Of a DNA stretch of 35,919 nucleotides, positions 18,009 to 27,201 are shown one piece after another. The notes under the pieces are model-generated. The model worked only from the letters and a program-made list of their open reading frames with translations, had not been told where the DNA came from and ran no database searches. This DNA comes from Nocardia cyriacigeorgica NBRC 100375. GTDB lineage: Bacteria; Actinomycetota; Actinomycetes; Mycobacteriales; Mycobacteriaceae. The stretch lies in contig NZ_BAFY01000208.1 of the NCBI RefSeq assembly GCF_000308555.1, forward strand, positions 1 to 35,919, read 5' to 3'. Each line of letters begins with the position of its first letter. Position 1 is the first letter of the stretch. The position numbers and the translations under genes were made by a program.

Positions 18009-18166
18009 GATGGAACTCCGGATGCTGGTGGATCGATGATTGTCAGCGCATTCGGTACGCGCGGCAGCGGCTCTGCCGGGCCGTCGGCGCACGGAACGGA
18101 TGTGGACGCAGCAGGCGTGCCGGGATGGGCACCAATGCCGCCGAGCCCGAGAGGTCGCCCGCTCAT
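18005..18166 (-). CDS. Possible 53-residue small ORF bridging egtA and egtB
   Basis: The frame opens at an ATG overlapping the egtA stop (ATGA, 18163-18166) and closes at a TGA overlapping the egtB start (GTGA, 18005-18008). It would encode MSGRPLGLGGIGAHPG... ending ...DPPASGVPS, a Pro/Gly-rich peptide with no known domain. Only about 60% of third positions are G or C, well below neighbouring genes, so protein-level selection looks weak. It may exist to carry ribosomes across the 154-base gap, or be chance. Confidence 0.35.
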   Translation of the reverse strand: MSGRPLGLGGIGAHPGTPAASTSVPCADGPAEPLPRVPNALTIIDPPASGVPS

Positions 18167-19515
18167 GAGGCACTCCCGGATTCGAGTCGGCCCGGGTGAC
18201 GGGCACTGCGACAGCGCTGTGCGGCGGCGTGGATGGCGTCGGCCGCGGCCGGTGTCGCGGCATGGGTGGCCGCGGCGTCGAGTAGTTCGGCGGCGGCGGC
18301 TCGGATCTCGCGGTCGGCCAGTCCGCAGCGGGCGGCATCGAGCCAGCGCCCTGCTGTCGGGCCGGCGATCCCGGTGGCCTCAGCGACCGCGGCGGGGCTC
18401 GACATCAATGCGTCGATGACGTCGATCGGAACCGTCCAGCTCTCGTCCGGTTGCGCGTCGAGATAGCGGACCTCGAGATGCCCGGACGGCCGGACCGGCG
18501 GGAACATGGTGGTCAGGTGGTAGTCGAGGTCGCTGCGGTCGGGGCGGCGGCCGACCTCGTCGTCCAGGGCGCCGGAGAGCCAGTCGGCGAAGGTGGCGCC
18601 GGGCGGGGCGGCCCACGAGCAGTCCGCCGCGCCGGTGCCGAGCCCGCGATCCCACTCGCCCGCACTCGACGACGCACCGGTCTCCGGCTCCCGGGACCGC
18701 ACGCACAACAGCGGCGCGTCCAGGGCCCAGCGGGCATAACCGGCGATCGGGTCGGCCCAGTCCTCGACCGGGGGCCGGGTACGGGAATGGTCGAGGCGCA
18801 ACCACGTGCGCATGCGCTGGGAGGCCCACTCCCCCGCGGGTGCGCCGCGCAGTTCGGGCGAGCACGCGAAGGCGGCCGAGAGGGCGGGGCCGATGGCGTA
18901 CAGGGCGGTCCAGCGGGCGACGGCCTCGGCGGGATCGGTGCCCGCGTCCACACTGACCTGGATGGCCGCGGTATTGCACATCATGAGTTTGCCGAACGGA
19001 CCGAGACCGGCGAGGTATCGCTCCATGGCCTGATAGCGGGGCAGCCGCAGCACCCGGCGGGCGCGGCGCCCGGCGTCGGCGGCCGCGGAAACCATGCCGA
19101 CACACTGGGTTTCGAGGAGCTTGCGCAGCATCTCGGTGTCAGCGCGCAGCTGCTCGATGAGCTGGGCGGCGGTGGCATACGGTGCGCTGGAGAGTTCGAT
19201 CTGACCACCGGGTTCGATGGTGACCCGGCTGCCACCCGGTAGCGCGAGGGCGGGCGAATCGGGGGCGATGGACCGTGGGGCGTACGGTCCGAGGGCGTCC
19301 GCGAGGAGATCGAGCGGCGGACGCGGGGCGGCCGTGGGGCCTGACGCCGGACACTCACCGTGGGTGGTGAGCCATTCGAGTTCGGCGCCGATCAACCCGG
19401 GCGGCCCGAGTTTGAAACAGACGCCGCCGATGTAGGCCTCCGCCGCCGCGCGAGTGGACAGCTCTCGGTCGGCGGCCATCTGCCCCGCCTGTCTGCGCTC
19501 GAGGGTGACCGCCAT
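18163..19515 (-). CDS. egtA: Glutamate-cysteine ligase EgtA
   Basis: 450 residues. This carboxylate-amine ligase makes gamma-glutamylcysteine, the sulfur donor used by EgtB; actinobacteria of this group use mycothiol, not glutathione. Recognisable parts are IGAELEWL near the start, TIEPGGQIELSSAP, MMCNTAAIQVSVDAG, WTALYAIGPALSAAFACSP and HLEVRYLDAQPDESW. ATG 19515 follows GGAGGT at good spacing; the frame stays open far upstream only because it is antisense to the next gene. It heads the egtA-B-C-D operon and is divergent from the PLP enzyme. Confidence 0.93.
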   Translation of the reverse strand: MAVTLERRQAGQMAADRELSTRAAAEAYIGGVCFKLGPPGLIGAELEWLTTHGECPASGPTAAPRPPLDLLADALGPYAPRSIAPDSPALALPGGSRVTIEPGGQIELSSAPYATAAQLIEQLRADTEMLRKLLETQCVGMVSAAADAGRRARRVLRLPRYQAMERYLAGLGPFGKLMMCNTAAIQVSVDAGTDPAEAVARWTALYAIGPALSAAFACSPELRGAPAGEWASQRMRTWLRLDHSRTRPPVEDWADPIAGYARWALDAPLLCVRSREPETGASSSAGEWDRGLGTGAADCSWAAPPGATFADWLSGALDDEVGRRPDRSDLDYHLTTMFPPVRPSGHLEVRYLDAQPDESWTVPIDVIDALMSSPAAVAEATGIAGPTAGRWLDAARCGLADREIRAAAAELLDAAATHAATPAAADAIHAAAQRCRSARHPGRLESGSAS

Positions 19516-19586
19516 GCTCGACCTCCAGGTGGTTCCGGTGCGCGGTGGATATGCGGCGCGTGGATCGTCGGGATATTCGGTGCTGC

Positions 19587-19610
19587 GATATGGCGTTGGA
19601 TATGGCGTGG
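19587..19610. repeat. Two 12-bp direct repeats in the egtA / PLP-enzyme divergent region
   Basis: GATATGGCGTTG (19587-19598) is followed at once by GATATGGCGTGG (19599-19610). Other GATAT-containing stretches lie nearby at about 19549, 19572 and 19695. The 195-base divergent region is relatively AT-rich and must hold both promoters. A regulator binding site is possible but unproven. Confidence 0.4.
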
Positions 19611-19710
19611 GGGTAGTTCCGGCGTCGTCGTCGGTGGATTCCAGGGTAGCGACGGATACCGACAAGTAATGGGCAAGCGTTCGGCCGATCGAGCGGATAT
19701 CGTCGTCGGC

Positions 19711-20883
19711 ATGCTGAATGAGCAGCGGATACGCGAGGACACCCCCGGTGTCGGGCACGGTCTGGTCTTCCTCGACAGCGCGGGATCGTCGCTGCCGCCG
19801 CGGGTGGTCACCGAGACCGTCATCGCCCATCTGCGCCGTGAGGCCGCGGTCGGCGGCTATCGCGCGGCCAATGAGCGCCTCGGCGATCTGGCCGCGGTCA
19901 AAGAGTCGATCGCCACGCTCATCAACGCCTCCCCGGCAGGCATCGCGCTCAGCGACAGCGCCACCCGGTCCTGGGCGGACTTCTTCTACTCGGTGCCGCT
20001 CGGGCCCGGCGACCGCATCCTCATCTCCGGTTCCGACTACGCCAGCAACGCCATCGCGGCCCTGCAGCGGGCCCGCGCGAGCGGCGCGACGGTCGAGCAC
20101 ATCCCCAGCGACCCCACCGGCCAGCTCGACCTGGATGCCTTCGCCGGCCTGGTCGACGAGCGGGTGAAGCTGGTGTCGCTGCTGCACGCGCCCACCAACG
20201 GTGGACTGGTCAACCCGGCCGCCGAGGCCACCAGGATCGCGCACGAGGCCGGCGCGCTGGTGCTGCTCGACGCCTGCCAGTCGGCCGGACAGATCCCGCT
20301 CGACGTCGCCGAACTCGGGGTCGACGCGCTGTCGGCCACCGGGCGCAAGTGGCTGCGCGGCCCACGCGGCACCGGATTCCTGTACGTGCGTCCAGAATTG
20401 GCCGCGCGCATGGAGCCGACGCGACTGGATCTGCACAGCGCGGAGTGGACCGCCCCCGACGACTACCGCCTGGCCCCGGACGCCGGCCGGTTCGAATTCT
20501 GGGAACACGACGTGGCGGCCAGGCTCGGCCTCGGCGCCGCCGTCGACTACCTGCTCGAGCTCGGCCCGGACGAGGTCTACGCCGCGATCGCCGCCCGAGC
20601 GGAGTACCTGCGCAAGGGCCTGGCCGAGATCACCGGCGTCACCGTGCGCGATCTCGGCATCCGGCACAGCGGCATCGTGTCGTTCACCGTCGACTCGGTG
20701 GCACCTGTCCAGGTGCGGGATCGGCTGGCCGCCGAGGACATCACCGTCACGGTGAGCCACCGCAGCTCCACCCTGCTGGACATGTCCGGGCGCGCTCTCG
20801 ACGCCGTGGTCCGCGCCTCGCCGCACTGTTTCGTCGACTTCGCGGAGCTGGACCGGTTCCTCACCGCGGTAGCCGAACTCTGA
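19711..20883 (+). CDS. Class-V aminotransferase-fold PLP enzyme, candidate EgtE
   Basis: A 390-residue fold-type I PLP enzyme. The PLP lysine is K213 in [33 protein letters not shown] carries the ring-stacking Asp, and the N-terminus [13 protein letters not shown]...VGGYRAANE resembles EgtE and other class-V members. Ergothioneine operons need a C-S lyase (EgtE) for the last step; none follows egtD here, and this gene is divergent from egtA, so it is the obvious candidate. The similarity does not exclude a cysteine-desulfurase-like or aminotransferase role. ATG 19711 gives the usual N-terminal length; ATG 19669 is possible. RNase Z follows after 13 bases. Confidence 0.8.
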   Translation: MLNEQRIREDTPGVGHGLVFLDSAGSSLPPRVVTETVIAHLRREAAVGGYRAANERLGDLAAVKESIATLINASPAGIALSDSATRSWADFFYSVPLGPGDRILISGSDYASNAIAALQRARASGATVEHIPSDPTGQLDLDAFAGLVDERVKLVSLLHAPTNGGLVNPAAEATRIAHEAGALVLLDACQSAGQIPLDVAELGVDALSATGRKWLRGPRGTGFLYVRPELAARMEPTRLDLHSAEWTAPDDYRLAPDAGRFEFWEHDVAARLGLGAAVDYLLELGPDEVYAAIAARAEYLRKGLAEITGVTVRDLGIRHSGIVSFTVDSVAPVQVRDRLAAEDITVTVSHRSSTLLDMSGRALDAVVRASPHCFVDFAELDRFLTAVAEL

Positions 20884-20896
20884 CGGGCCCGCGGCG

Positions 20897-21814
20897 ATGT
20901 CACAGCGCGAGCTGATCGTCCTCGGCACCGCGAGCCAGGTGCCGACGAAACAGCGCAACCACAACGGCTACCTGCTGCGCTGGGGTGCCGAGGGGATCTT
21001 GTTCGACCCGGGTGAGGGCACCCAGCGGCAGATGATCCACGCCGGTGTCTCGGTCACCGATCTGACCAGGATCGCGGTCACCCACTTCCACGGCGACCAC
21101 TGTCTCGGGCTGGCGGGCGTGGTGCAGCGGATCAATCTGGACAAAGTGCCGCATCCGATCGACGCCTACTACCTCGCCTCCGGCGAGCAGTACTTCGAGC
21201 GGCTGTGCGAGGCCAGCGTCTATTACCGCACCGTCGAATTGACCAGACATCCGATCACCGAACCGGGCCCACTGGAGGCACCGGGGGCGCCGTTCCACCT
21301 CACCGCGGCCCGCCTCTCCCATCCGGTGGAGGCCTTCGGCTACCGGATCACCGAACCCGACGGCCACCGCATCCGGCCGGAGCGGCTGGCCGCGATCGGC
21401 CTGCACGGCCCGGCGGTGGGCCGGTTGCAGCGGGACGGCCGCATCGACTGGCACGGCCGCACCGTCACCCTCGACGAGGTGAGCACCCGCCGTCCCGGAC
21501 AGAGTTTCGCGTTCATCGTGGACACCCGAATGTGCCCGGCCGTGCACGAACTGGCCTCCGGCGTGGACATGCTGGTCATCGAGGCGACCTTCTTGGACGC
21601 CGACGCGCACCTGGCCGAGGAGTACGGCCACCTCACCGCGGGCCAGGCCGCCAGGGTGGCGGCCGAGGCGGGCGCGCGCACCCTGGTGCTGACCCATTTC
21701 TCCCAGCGTTACCGCACGCTGGACGAACACTTGGCCGAGGCGGCAAAGGAATTCAGCGGCCCCATCGTCGTCGCCGCCGACCTCACCCGTATCCCGCTGC
21801 CGCCACGCCGCTGA
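20897..21814 (+). CDS. rnz: Ribonuclease Z (tRNA 3' endonuclease)
   Basis: A 305-residue metallo-beta-lactamase-fold nuclease that trims tRNA precursors after the discriminator base. The zinc motif is [13 protein letters not shown] (H63, H65, D67, H68). The later metal ligands are in [17 protein letters not shown] and [10 protein letters not shown], and the substrate-gripping [13 protein letters not shown] segment is typical of RNase Z. The gene begins 14 bases after the PLP-enzyme stop and is probably co-transcribed with it. tRNA-Gln in this window has no encoded CCA, consistent with a need for this enzyme. Confidence 0.93.
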   Translation: MSQRELIVLGTASQVPTKQRNHNGYLLRWGAEGILFDPGEGTQRQMIHAGVSVTDLTRIAVTHFHGDHCLGLAGVVQRINLDKVPHPIDAYYLASGEQYFERLCEASVYYRTVELTRHPITEPGPLEAPGAPFHLTAARLSHPVEAFGYRITEPDGHRIRPERLAAIGLHGPAVGRLQRDGRIDWHGRTVTLDEVSTRRPGQSFAFIVDTRMCPAVHELASGVDMLVIEATFLDADAHLAEEYGHLTAGQAARVAAEAGARTLVLTHFSQRYRTLDEHLAEAAKEFSGPIVVAADLTRIPLPPRR

Positions 21815-22191
21815 GCTCACCGATCGCGCAGCGCGCGGATACCGGAACCACTCCAAGGGAATTCGCGGGTGCGGTCCCGCCACGCCGACACCGGCGGCGT
21901 GTTCGGTACGCGCCACGCCGAGGCGGCGCGCGCCCGGGGCATGGCGGACCGGGCTACTATCCCTGAGCCGGTCGGCGGTCATGGGCGCACAACCGGCACA
22001 GGCGGTGCGGCGGGGTTCGGGCACGCGGGTCAGGGGCGGCCATCGGACGACATGCGAGCGCAACCGCCATTTCATGCGTGAATGTGGCGCTGAACAGCGC
22101 ACACACGGAGGGGGTTAACGCGAGGCTCGAACAGCGGGATAGTTGAGGCAGGTCGGTCGGCGGCCCCTGTGGCCGGTGAGGAGCGGGTGCG
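21815..22191 (+). other. 377-base intergenic leader before the Pks16-like gene
   Basis: No gene is supported. A -10-like TACTAT preceded by GGC lies at 21955-21960; if used, the transcript would have a leader of about 225 bases. A 7-bp inverted repeat CACGCCG / CGGCGTG spans 21881-21901 and could close the rnz transcript, but has no T-run. GAGGAG at 22178-22183 is the ribosome site for the TTG start that follows. Confidence 0.35.
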
Positions 22192-23838
22192 TTGAGCAGG
22201 TTCACCGAGGAGATGTACGCGACGGCGCGCGAGACCACGCGCGGGCTGGTGACCGGGGAACCGGATGCGCCGCTGCGGCAGACGTGGGGCGAAATCCATC
22301 GGATCGCGCGGCGGATGGCGGGCGGTCTGGCCGCGGCAGGCATCGGGCACGGCGACGCGGTCGGAGTGCTGGCCGGGATGCCGGTCGATATCGCGCCCGC
22401 CTGCCAGGGCGTGTGGATGCGCGGCGGCTCGATCACCATGCTGCATCAGCCGACCCCGCGTACCGATCTCGCGGTGTGGGCGCGCGATACCGAAACCGTG
22501 CTCGGCATGATCGAGGCGCGGGCCGTGATCCTCGGCGCCCCATTCGAGGCGGCCGAGCCGCTGCTGCGCGAACGCGGCATCGCCGTGGTGCTCGTCGACC
22601 AGTTGCGCGAGGGCCCCGATACCGATCCGCTGCCCACCGATGAGGCCGATATCGCGCTGCAGCAACTGACTTCGGGTTCCACCGGCTCGCCCAAGGCCGT
22701 GCGGATCACCCATGAGAATTTCTTCGTCAACGCGCACGCGATGTTCAACCGGGTGAAGTTCCAGCTCGACAACGACGTGATGGTCAGCTGGCTGCCGCTG
22801 TTCCACGATATGGGCATGGTCGGATTCCTCAGTGTCCCGATGCAATTCGGGGCCGAGGTGGTGTGTGTGACACCGATGGACTTCCTGCAGCGGCCGATCC
22901 TGTGGGCCGAGCTGATCGACAAATATCGCGGCACCGTCACCGCGGCACCGAATTTCGCCTACTCGCTGCTGGCTCGCCGGCTCGATCGGGCCGAGGGCTC
23001 GAAACTGGATCTGAGCTGCGTGCGCTATATGTGGAACGGCGCCGAGCCGGTCGATCCGGACACCATGGAGAAACTCGCCGCGGCCGGACAACGCTTCGGA
23101 CTCAACCCGATGGCGCTCACCCCCGTCTACGGCATGGCCGAAACCACCCTCGCGGTCTCCATCCCGGATCCGGGGCACGGCCAGGTGCTCGATGTGGTGG
23201 ACGCCGATCTACTGGAGGCCATCGGCAAAGCGGTTCCGGTGCACGATCAGCACGCGCATCACGGAAATATCCGCCGACTGCCGACGCTGGGCTATCTGGT
23301 CGACGACTTGGAGGGCCGCATTGTCGACACCGAACGTCAGCCGTTACCCACCCGTTCGGTGGGCGTGATCGAATTGCGTGGTCCCGCCGTCACTTCCGGC
23401 TATGTGACCGTCGAAGGTTTCCGGTCGGCCCAGGACGCCGATGGCTGGCTCGACACCGGCGACATCGGCTACTTCACCGAAGAAGGGCTGATCGTGGTGT
23501 GCGGCCGGATCAAGGACGTCATCATCATGGCCGGCCGCAATATCTTCCCCACCGATATCGAACGGGCGGCGATGCGGGTCGAGGGCGTGCGGCCGGGCAA
23601 TGCGGTCGCGGTGCGGTTGGACGCCGGCCAGAAACGGGAGAGCTTCGCGGTGGTGGTGGAAAGCAACGAGCACCAGAACCCGGACGAGGTGAAACGGATC
23701 GAACGCGAGATCGTGCACGCGGTGTTCTCCGAAGTGGGTGTGCGGCCACGTACAGTCGCGGTGCTCGGCCCCGGTGCCCTGCCGAAAACGTCATCGGGCA
23801 AGCTGCGCCGCGCCGCCACCGCGGTACACCTGCACTAA
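22192..23838 (+). CDS. Fatty acyl-AMP/acyl-CoA ligase (Pks16-like)
   Basis: A 548-residue ANL-superfamily enzyme that adenylates an acyl substrate. Visible are the AMP-binding P-loop [12 protein letters not shown] (about 158-170), [41 protein letters not shown], and the catalytic C-terminal Lys in [10 protein letters not shown] (about 535). Length and the whole N-terminus ([12 protein letters not shown]) fit M. tuberculosis Pks16 (Rv1013), which despite its name is a FadD-like ligase. The start is TTG with GAGGAG eight bases upstream. The product acyl chain is unknown. Its stop overlaps the pth stop by four bases in convergent orientation. Confidence 0.92.
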   Translation: MSRFTEEMYATARETTRGLVTGEPDAPLRQTWGEIHRIARRMAGGLAAAGIGHGDAVGVLAGMPVDIAPACQGVWMRGGSITMLHQPTPRTDLAVWARDTETVLGMIEARAVILGAPFEAAEPLLRERGIAVVLVDQLREGPDTDPLPTDEADIALQQLTSGSTGSPKAVRITHENFFVNAHAMFNRVKFQLDNDVMVSWLPLFHDMGMVGFLSVPMQFGAEVVCVTPMDFLQRPILWAELIDKYRGTVTAAPNFAYSLLARRLDRAEGSKLDLSCVRYMWNGAEPVDPDTMEKLAAAGQRFGLNPMALTPVYGMAETTLAVSIPDPGHGQVLDVVDADLLEAIGKAVPVHDQHAHHGNIRRLPTLGYLVDDLEGRIVDTERQPLPTRSVGVIELRGPAVTSGYVTVEGFRSAQDADGWLDTGDIGYFTEEGLIVVCGRIKDVIIMAGRNIFPTDIERAAMRVEGVRPGNAVAVRLDAGQKRESFAVVVESNEHQNPDEVKRIEREIVHAVFSEVGVRPRTVAVLGPGALPKTSSGKLRRAATAVHLH

Positions 23839-24410
23839 TGCAGCTGGTTCTGCGCGGTCTCCAGCCCGACCCGCAGCAGTAGCTCCACGGCGTCGGCGGC
23901 CTGCTCGACCAGCACCGGCACTTCCTTGCGCTCGGGTGCGGAGAACGGTTTGAGCACGTAGTCCGCCGGATCCTGCCTGCCGGGTGGGCGGCCGATGCCG
24001 ATGCGGGTGCGCAGGTAGTCCTTCGTGGTCAGCGCCTGCGACACCGAACGCAGGCCGTTGTGCCCGCCTTCACCGCCGCCGCGCTTGAGCCTGATCGCGC
24101 CGAACGGCAGGTCGAGTTCGTCGTGCACGACGATCACCTCGGTCGCCGGCACCGAGAAGAACCGGGCCAGCGCGGCGACCGGGCGGCCGGACAGGTTCAT
24201 GAAGGAACGCGGCTTGGCGATCAGTACCTGACGGCCGTCCAGGCGCGCGGTCAGCAGATCGGCGCCGGACTTCTTGTGCACACTGAAACGGCCGCCGACG
24301 CGCTCGGCGAGCACGTCGGCGACCAGAAAGCCCACATTGTGCCTGGTGCGCTCGTATTCGGGCCCGGGGTTACCGAGCCCGACGACGAGCGCGGGCGTGG
24401 AGTCGGTCAT
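23835..24410 (-). CDS. pth: Peptidyl-tRNA hydrolase
   Basis: A 191-residue monomeric esterase that frees tRNA from dropped-off peptides. The signature [20 protein letters not shown] holds N14 and catalytic H24; [10 protein letters not shown] and [13 protein letters not shown] carry the other active-site residues, and [12 protein letters not shown] is the tRNA-contact loop. ATG 24410 gives the usual length but has no clear ribosome site; with only 22 bases after the rplY stop, translation is probably coupled. The rplY-pth order is the same as in M. tuberculosis (Rv1015c-Rv1014c). Confidence 0.96.
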   Translation of the reverse strand: MTDSTPALVVGLGNPGPEYERTRHNVGFLVADVLAERVGGRFSVHKKSGADLLTARLDGRQVLIAKPRSFMNLSGRPVAALARFFSVPATEVIVVHDELDLPFGAIRLKRGGGEGGHNGLRSVSQALTTKDYLRTRIGIGRPPGRQDPADYVLKPFSAPERKEVPVLVEQAADAVELLLRVGLETAQNQLH

Positions 24411-24432
24411 CGAGACAACCGATGCGCGAGTC

Positions 24433-25038
24433 TTATTCGGCGCTCTCGCCCTCGGCCTCGGCTTCGCCCTCACCCTCGGTCTCGGCAGCGGCGGCCGGGG
24501 CGGCGATGACGTTGACGATCAGGGTGTCGGGATCGACGGCCAGGCCGACGCCCTCGGGCAGCTGCAGGTCGGAGGCGTTGATCTGGGTGCCGGCCTCGAC
24601 ATCCTCGACCGAGACCTCGATGGTCTCGGGGATGCTCAGCGCGTCGGCCTCGATGGAGACGGTGGTGGCGTCCTGGGTGACCAGGGTGCCGGGGGCGGCG
24701 TCACCGACGATGGTGATGGTGACGTCGGCGGTGACCTTCTCGCCCTTCTTGATGACGAGCAGGTCGGCGTGCTCGATGTAGCGACGGATCGGGTGCACGA
24801 CGACCGACTTGGTCAGCGCCAGCTGCTTCTTGCCGTCGATGACGAGGTTGAGCACCGCGTTGGTGCCGTGCTCACGCAGGATCGCCGCGAACGCCTGGGC
24901 GTTGAGCGCCAGGTGCTGGGGATCGGTCTGGTGGCCGTACAGGACGGCGGGGACATTGCCGTCGCGACGGGTGCGGCGGGCCGCGCCCTTGCCGAACTCG
25001 GTGCGGACTGCGGCTTCGAGAAGGTTGGCGTCGGACAT
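24433..25038 (-). CDS. rplY: 50S ribosomal protein L25 (Ctc form)
   Basis: 201 residues. The N-terminal ~95 are the 5S-rRNA-binding L25 domain ([24 protein letters not shown], later [18 protein letters not shown]). The rest is the beta-rich Ctc extension found in actinobacteria and bacilli, where it is tied to general stress. The last ~20 residues are a low-complexity acidic Glu/Ala/Gly tail. It is upstream of pth on the same strand. Confidence 0.96.
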   Translation of the reverse strand: MSDANLLEAAVRTEFGKGAARRTRRDGNVPAVLYGHQTDPQHLALNAQAFAAILREHGTNAVLNLVIDGKKQLALTKSVVVHPIRRYIEHADLLVIKKGEKVTADVTITIVGDAAPGTLVTQDATTVSIEADALSIPETIEVSVEDVEAGTQINASDLQLPEGVGLAVDPDTLIVNVIAAPAAAAETEGEGEAEAEGESAE

Positions 25039-25083
25039 GACCTGATCTACTCCTACGGCTCTTCCGGGCTGGTCAACGGTGGC

Positions 25084-25107
25084 GCCAGGGAACGTGGGAG
25101 CCCTGGC
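25084..25107 (-). promoter_or_regulatory. Leader hairpin upstream of rplY
   Basis: GCCAGGG (25084-25090) and CCCTGGC (25101-25107) form a 7-bp stem with a 10-base loop, 45-69 bases upstream of the rplY start. It could be an autoregulatory leader element for a ribosomal protein or part of nothing. No T-run follows on either strand. Confidence 0.3.
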
Positions 25108-25292
25108 TCGGTTGGTCTACTCGTCGGGCGAAGACAACAACGAGGACGGCCGGAAGCCGAGCCGCGTCGATCACGGTGTCGCAAAAGTCTGCGGTCACCC
25201 TCGCCGAGACAACCTGAACACCATAGCGCAATAGTGGCCGAGCACCGGAATCGGGTGGTCACCGCAGCCGCACCGGTCGGTCGAACCACCGA

Positions 25293-25331
25293 TTTCGAGC
25301 GAAGCGAGACCGAGCATGCGAGTTCGCGGCC
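25293..25331 (+). repeat. Dispersed repeat, copy B
   Basis: 34/39 identical to 9335-9373, in the same orientation. Its last ten bases (GTTCGCGGCC, 25322-25331) are also the left outer arm of the large hairpin that follows. Confidence 0.85.
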
Positions 25332-25412
25332 GGTCTCGCGTTTCCGCTGCCGCCGCGCAAGCCGAAGGCAAGCAGCAGCAGCGGAAACGCGAGACATCCG
25401 GGGGCCGCGAAC
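25322..25412. repeat. Long palindromic repeat element between rplY and prfC
   Basis: The outer 10-bp arms GTTCGCGGCC (25322-25331) and GGCCGCGAAC (25403-25412) enclose 18-bp perfect inner arms, GTCTCGCGTTTCCGCTGC (25333-25350) and its complement (25378-25395). The inner loop is 27 bases and there is a small asymmetric bulge between outer and inner stems. The right end GGGGGCCGCGAACACGC recurs at the mfd-proximal copy. It fits a non-autonomous, palindrome-forming intergenic repeat. The rest of the 450-base gap from 25039 to 25488 shows no gene. Confidence 0.85.
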
Positions 25413-25488
25413 ACGCGCTGCCGCAGGCAGCGCAAAATAGGCACAGTCCGGTTGCCATATTCTCTCGCATCCCGAAAGGTTGCCGCTG

Positions 25489-27132
25489 TTGACCGCCTCC
25501 ACTGACGGCGCTGTCTCGTCCGGTCCACGCGGGCTGCCCGCCGAGGTGTCGAGGCGGCGGACCTTCGCCGTCATCTCCCATCCGGACGCCGGTAAGTCGA
25601 CGCTCACCGAGGCGCTGGCGCTGCACGCCAAGATGATCTCCGAGGCGGGCGCCATCCACGGTAAGGCGGGACGCAAGTCCACGGTCTCGGACTGGATGGA
25701 GATGGAGAAGGCGCGCGGCATCTCGGTCAGTTCGACCGCGTTGCAGTTCAACTACCGCGCCGCGGGCTCCGACATCGACAATGTGATCAACCTGGTCGAC
25801 ACCCCCGGCCACTCGGATTTCTCCGAAGACACCTACCGGGTGCTGACCGCCGTCGACGCGGCGGTCATGTTGATCGACGCGGCCAAGGGTCTCGAGCCGC
25901 AGACGCTGAAGCTGTTCCAGGTCTGCCGCCACCGCGGCATCCCGGTGATCACCGTGATCAACAAATGGGACCGGCCCGGCCGGGCACCGCTCGAGCTGCT
26001 CGACGAGATCGATGAGCGCATCGGCCTGACGCCGACCCCGCTGTTCCTTCCGGTCGGTATCGCCGGCGATTTCCGCGGCCTGCTGCGCCGCGGCCCGGAC
26101 GGCGAGGCGGTCGAATACATCCACTTCACCCGCACCGCGGGCGGTGCGACCATCGCACCGGAGGAGTCGCTGACCCCGGAGCAGGCACAGGCCCGCGAGG
26201 GCGAGGCGTGGGAGACCGCGGCCGAGGAGAGCGAATTGCTCTCGGCCACCGGTCAGGACCACGATCAGGAGCTGTTCCTCGCCGGGCAGACCTCACCGGT
26301 CATCTATGCCTCGGCGATGCTGAACTTCGGCGTGCGCCAGCTGCTGGAGACCCTGGTGGCGCTGGCTCCGGCGCCGGCCGGGCGCCGTGATGTCGACGGC
26401 GGTATGCGCGAGACCTCCGATCCGTTCAGCGCGGTGGTGTTCAAGGTGCAGGCCGGTATGGATACCGCGCATCGGGACCGGCTGGCGTTCATGCGGATCG
26501 TGTCCGGCGAGTTCGAGCGCGGCATGGTGGTGACCCACGCGCAGACCGGGCGGCCGTTCGCGACGAAGTACGCGCTCACCGTTTTCGGCCGGGAACGCGC
26601 GACCGTCGATACCGCCTACCCGGGCGATGTGGTCGGCCTGGTGAACGCGACCGCGCTGGCGCCGGGCCACACCCTGTTCGTGGACAAGAAGGTGGAGTTC
26701 CCGCCGATCCCGTCCTTCGCACCGGAGCATTTCGCGGTGCTGCGGGCCCAGAGCGCGGGCAAGTACAAGCAGTTCCGCAAGGCCATCGACCAGCTCTACT
26801 CCGAGGGCGTGGTGCAGGTGCTGCGCAACGACGCGCGCGGCGACGCCTCGCCCGTGCTCGCGGCGGTCGGCCCGATGCAGTTCGAGGTGGTCACCGCCCG
26901 GATGCAGGCCGAGTACAACGTCGAGACGCAGATGGATCATCTGCCCTACACGCTGGCCCGCCGCACCGACGCCGGCTCCGCCGAGGAACTCGGCCGCCAG
27001 CGCGGCGTCGAGGTGTTCACCCGCAGCGACGGCGTATTGCTCGCGCTGTTCAGCGACAAATGGCGGTTGCAGTACATCGAGAAGGAGCATCCGGGGCTGA
27101 CCCTGGAACCGCTCGTGGCCACCGCCGACTGA
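25489..27132 (+). CDS. prfC: Peptide chain release factor 3
   Basis: A 547-residue translational GTPase that recycles RF1/RF2 from the ribosome. G1 is SHPDAGKST (30-38), G3 is DTPGHSDF (about 100), G4 is INKWD (about 155). The GKAGRKSTVSDWMEMEKARGISVSS switch region and the C-terminal QFEVVTARMQAEYNVE are characteristic of RF3 rather than EF-G. TTG 25489 is chosen because GAAAGG (25474-25479) lies nine bases upstream; TTG 25480 is in frame but directly abuts that site. M. tuberculosis lacks this gene, so it is not part of the shared neighbourhood. Confidence 0.95.
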   Translation: MTASTDGAVSSGPRGLPAEVSRRRTFAVISHPDAGKSTLTEALALHAKMISEAGAIHGKAGRKSTVSDWMEMEKARGISVSSTALQFNYRAAGSDIDNVINLVDTPGHSDFSEDTYRVLTAVDAAVMLIDAAKGLEPQTLKLFQVCRHRGIPVITVINKWDRPGRAPLELLDEIDERIGLTPTPLFLPVGIAGDFRGLLRRGPDGEAVEYIHFTRTAGGATIAPEESLTPEQAQAREGEAWETAAEESELLSATGQDHDQELFLAGQTSPVIYASAMLNFGVRQLLETLVALAPAPAGRRDVDGGMRETSDPFSAVVFKVQAGMDTAHRDRLAFMRIVSGEFERGMVVTHAQTGRPFATKYALTVFGRERATVDTAYPGDVVGLVNATALAPGHTLFVDKKVEFPPIPSFAPEHFAVLRAQSAGKYKQFRKAIDQLYSEGVVQVLRNDARGDASPVLAAVGPMQFEVVTARMQAEYNVETQMDHLPYTLARRTDAGSAEELGRQRGVEVFTRSDGVLLALFSDKWRLQYIEKEHPGLTLEPLVATAD

Positions 27133-27201
27133 GCCGGATGACTCGGCCCCCGGCCGCGCGGGTCACCGTGGTCGGGCGGGTCGGTCTCGCACCGGAACGG
27201 T

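Noticed and set aside
19516..20964. Upstream extension of the egtA frame
   Set aside because: The frame stays open across the divergent region and antisense to the PLP enzyme, but EgtA similarity and the ribosome site start at 19515.
22074..22118. Fourteen-codon ORF in the leader of the Pks16-like gene
   Set aside because: It has no ribosome-binding site, is far from the main start and shows no pairing that hides the later GAGGAG.
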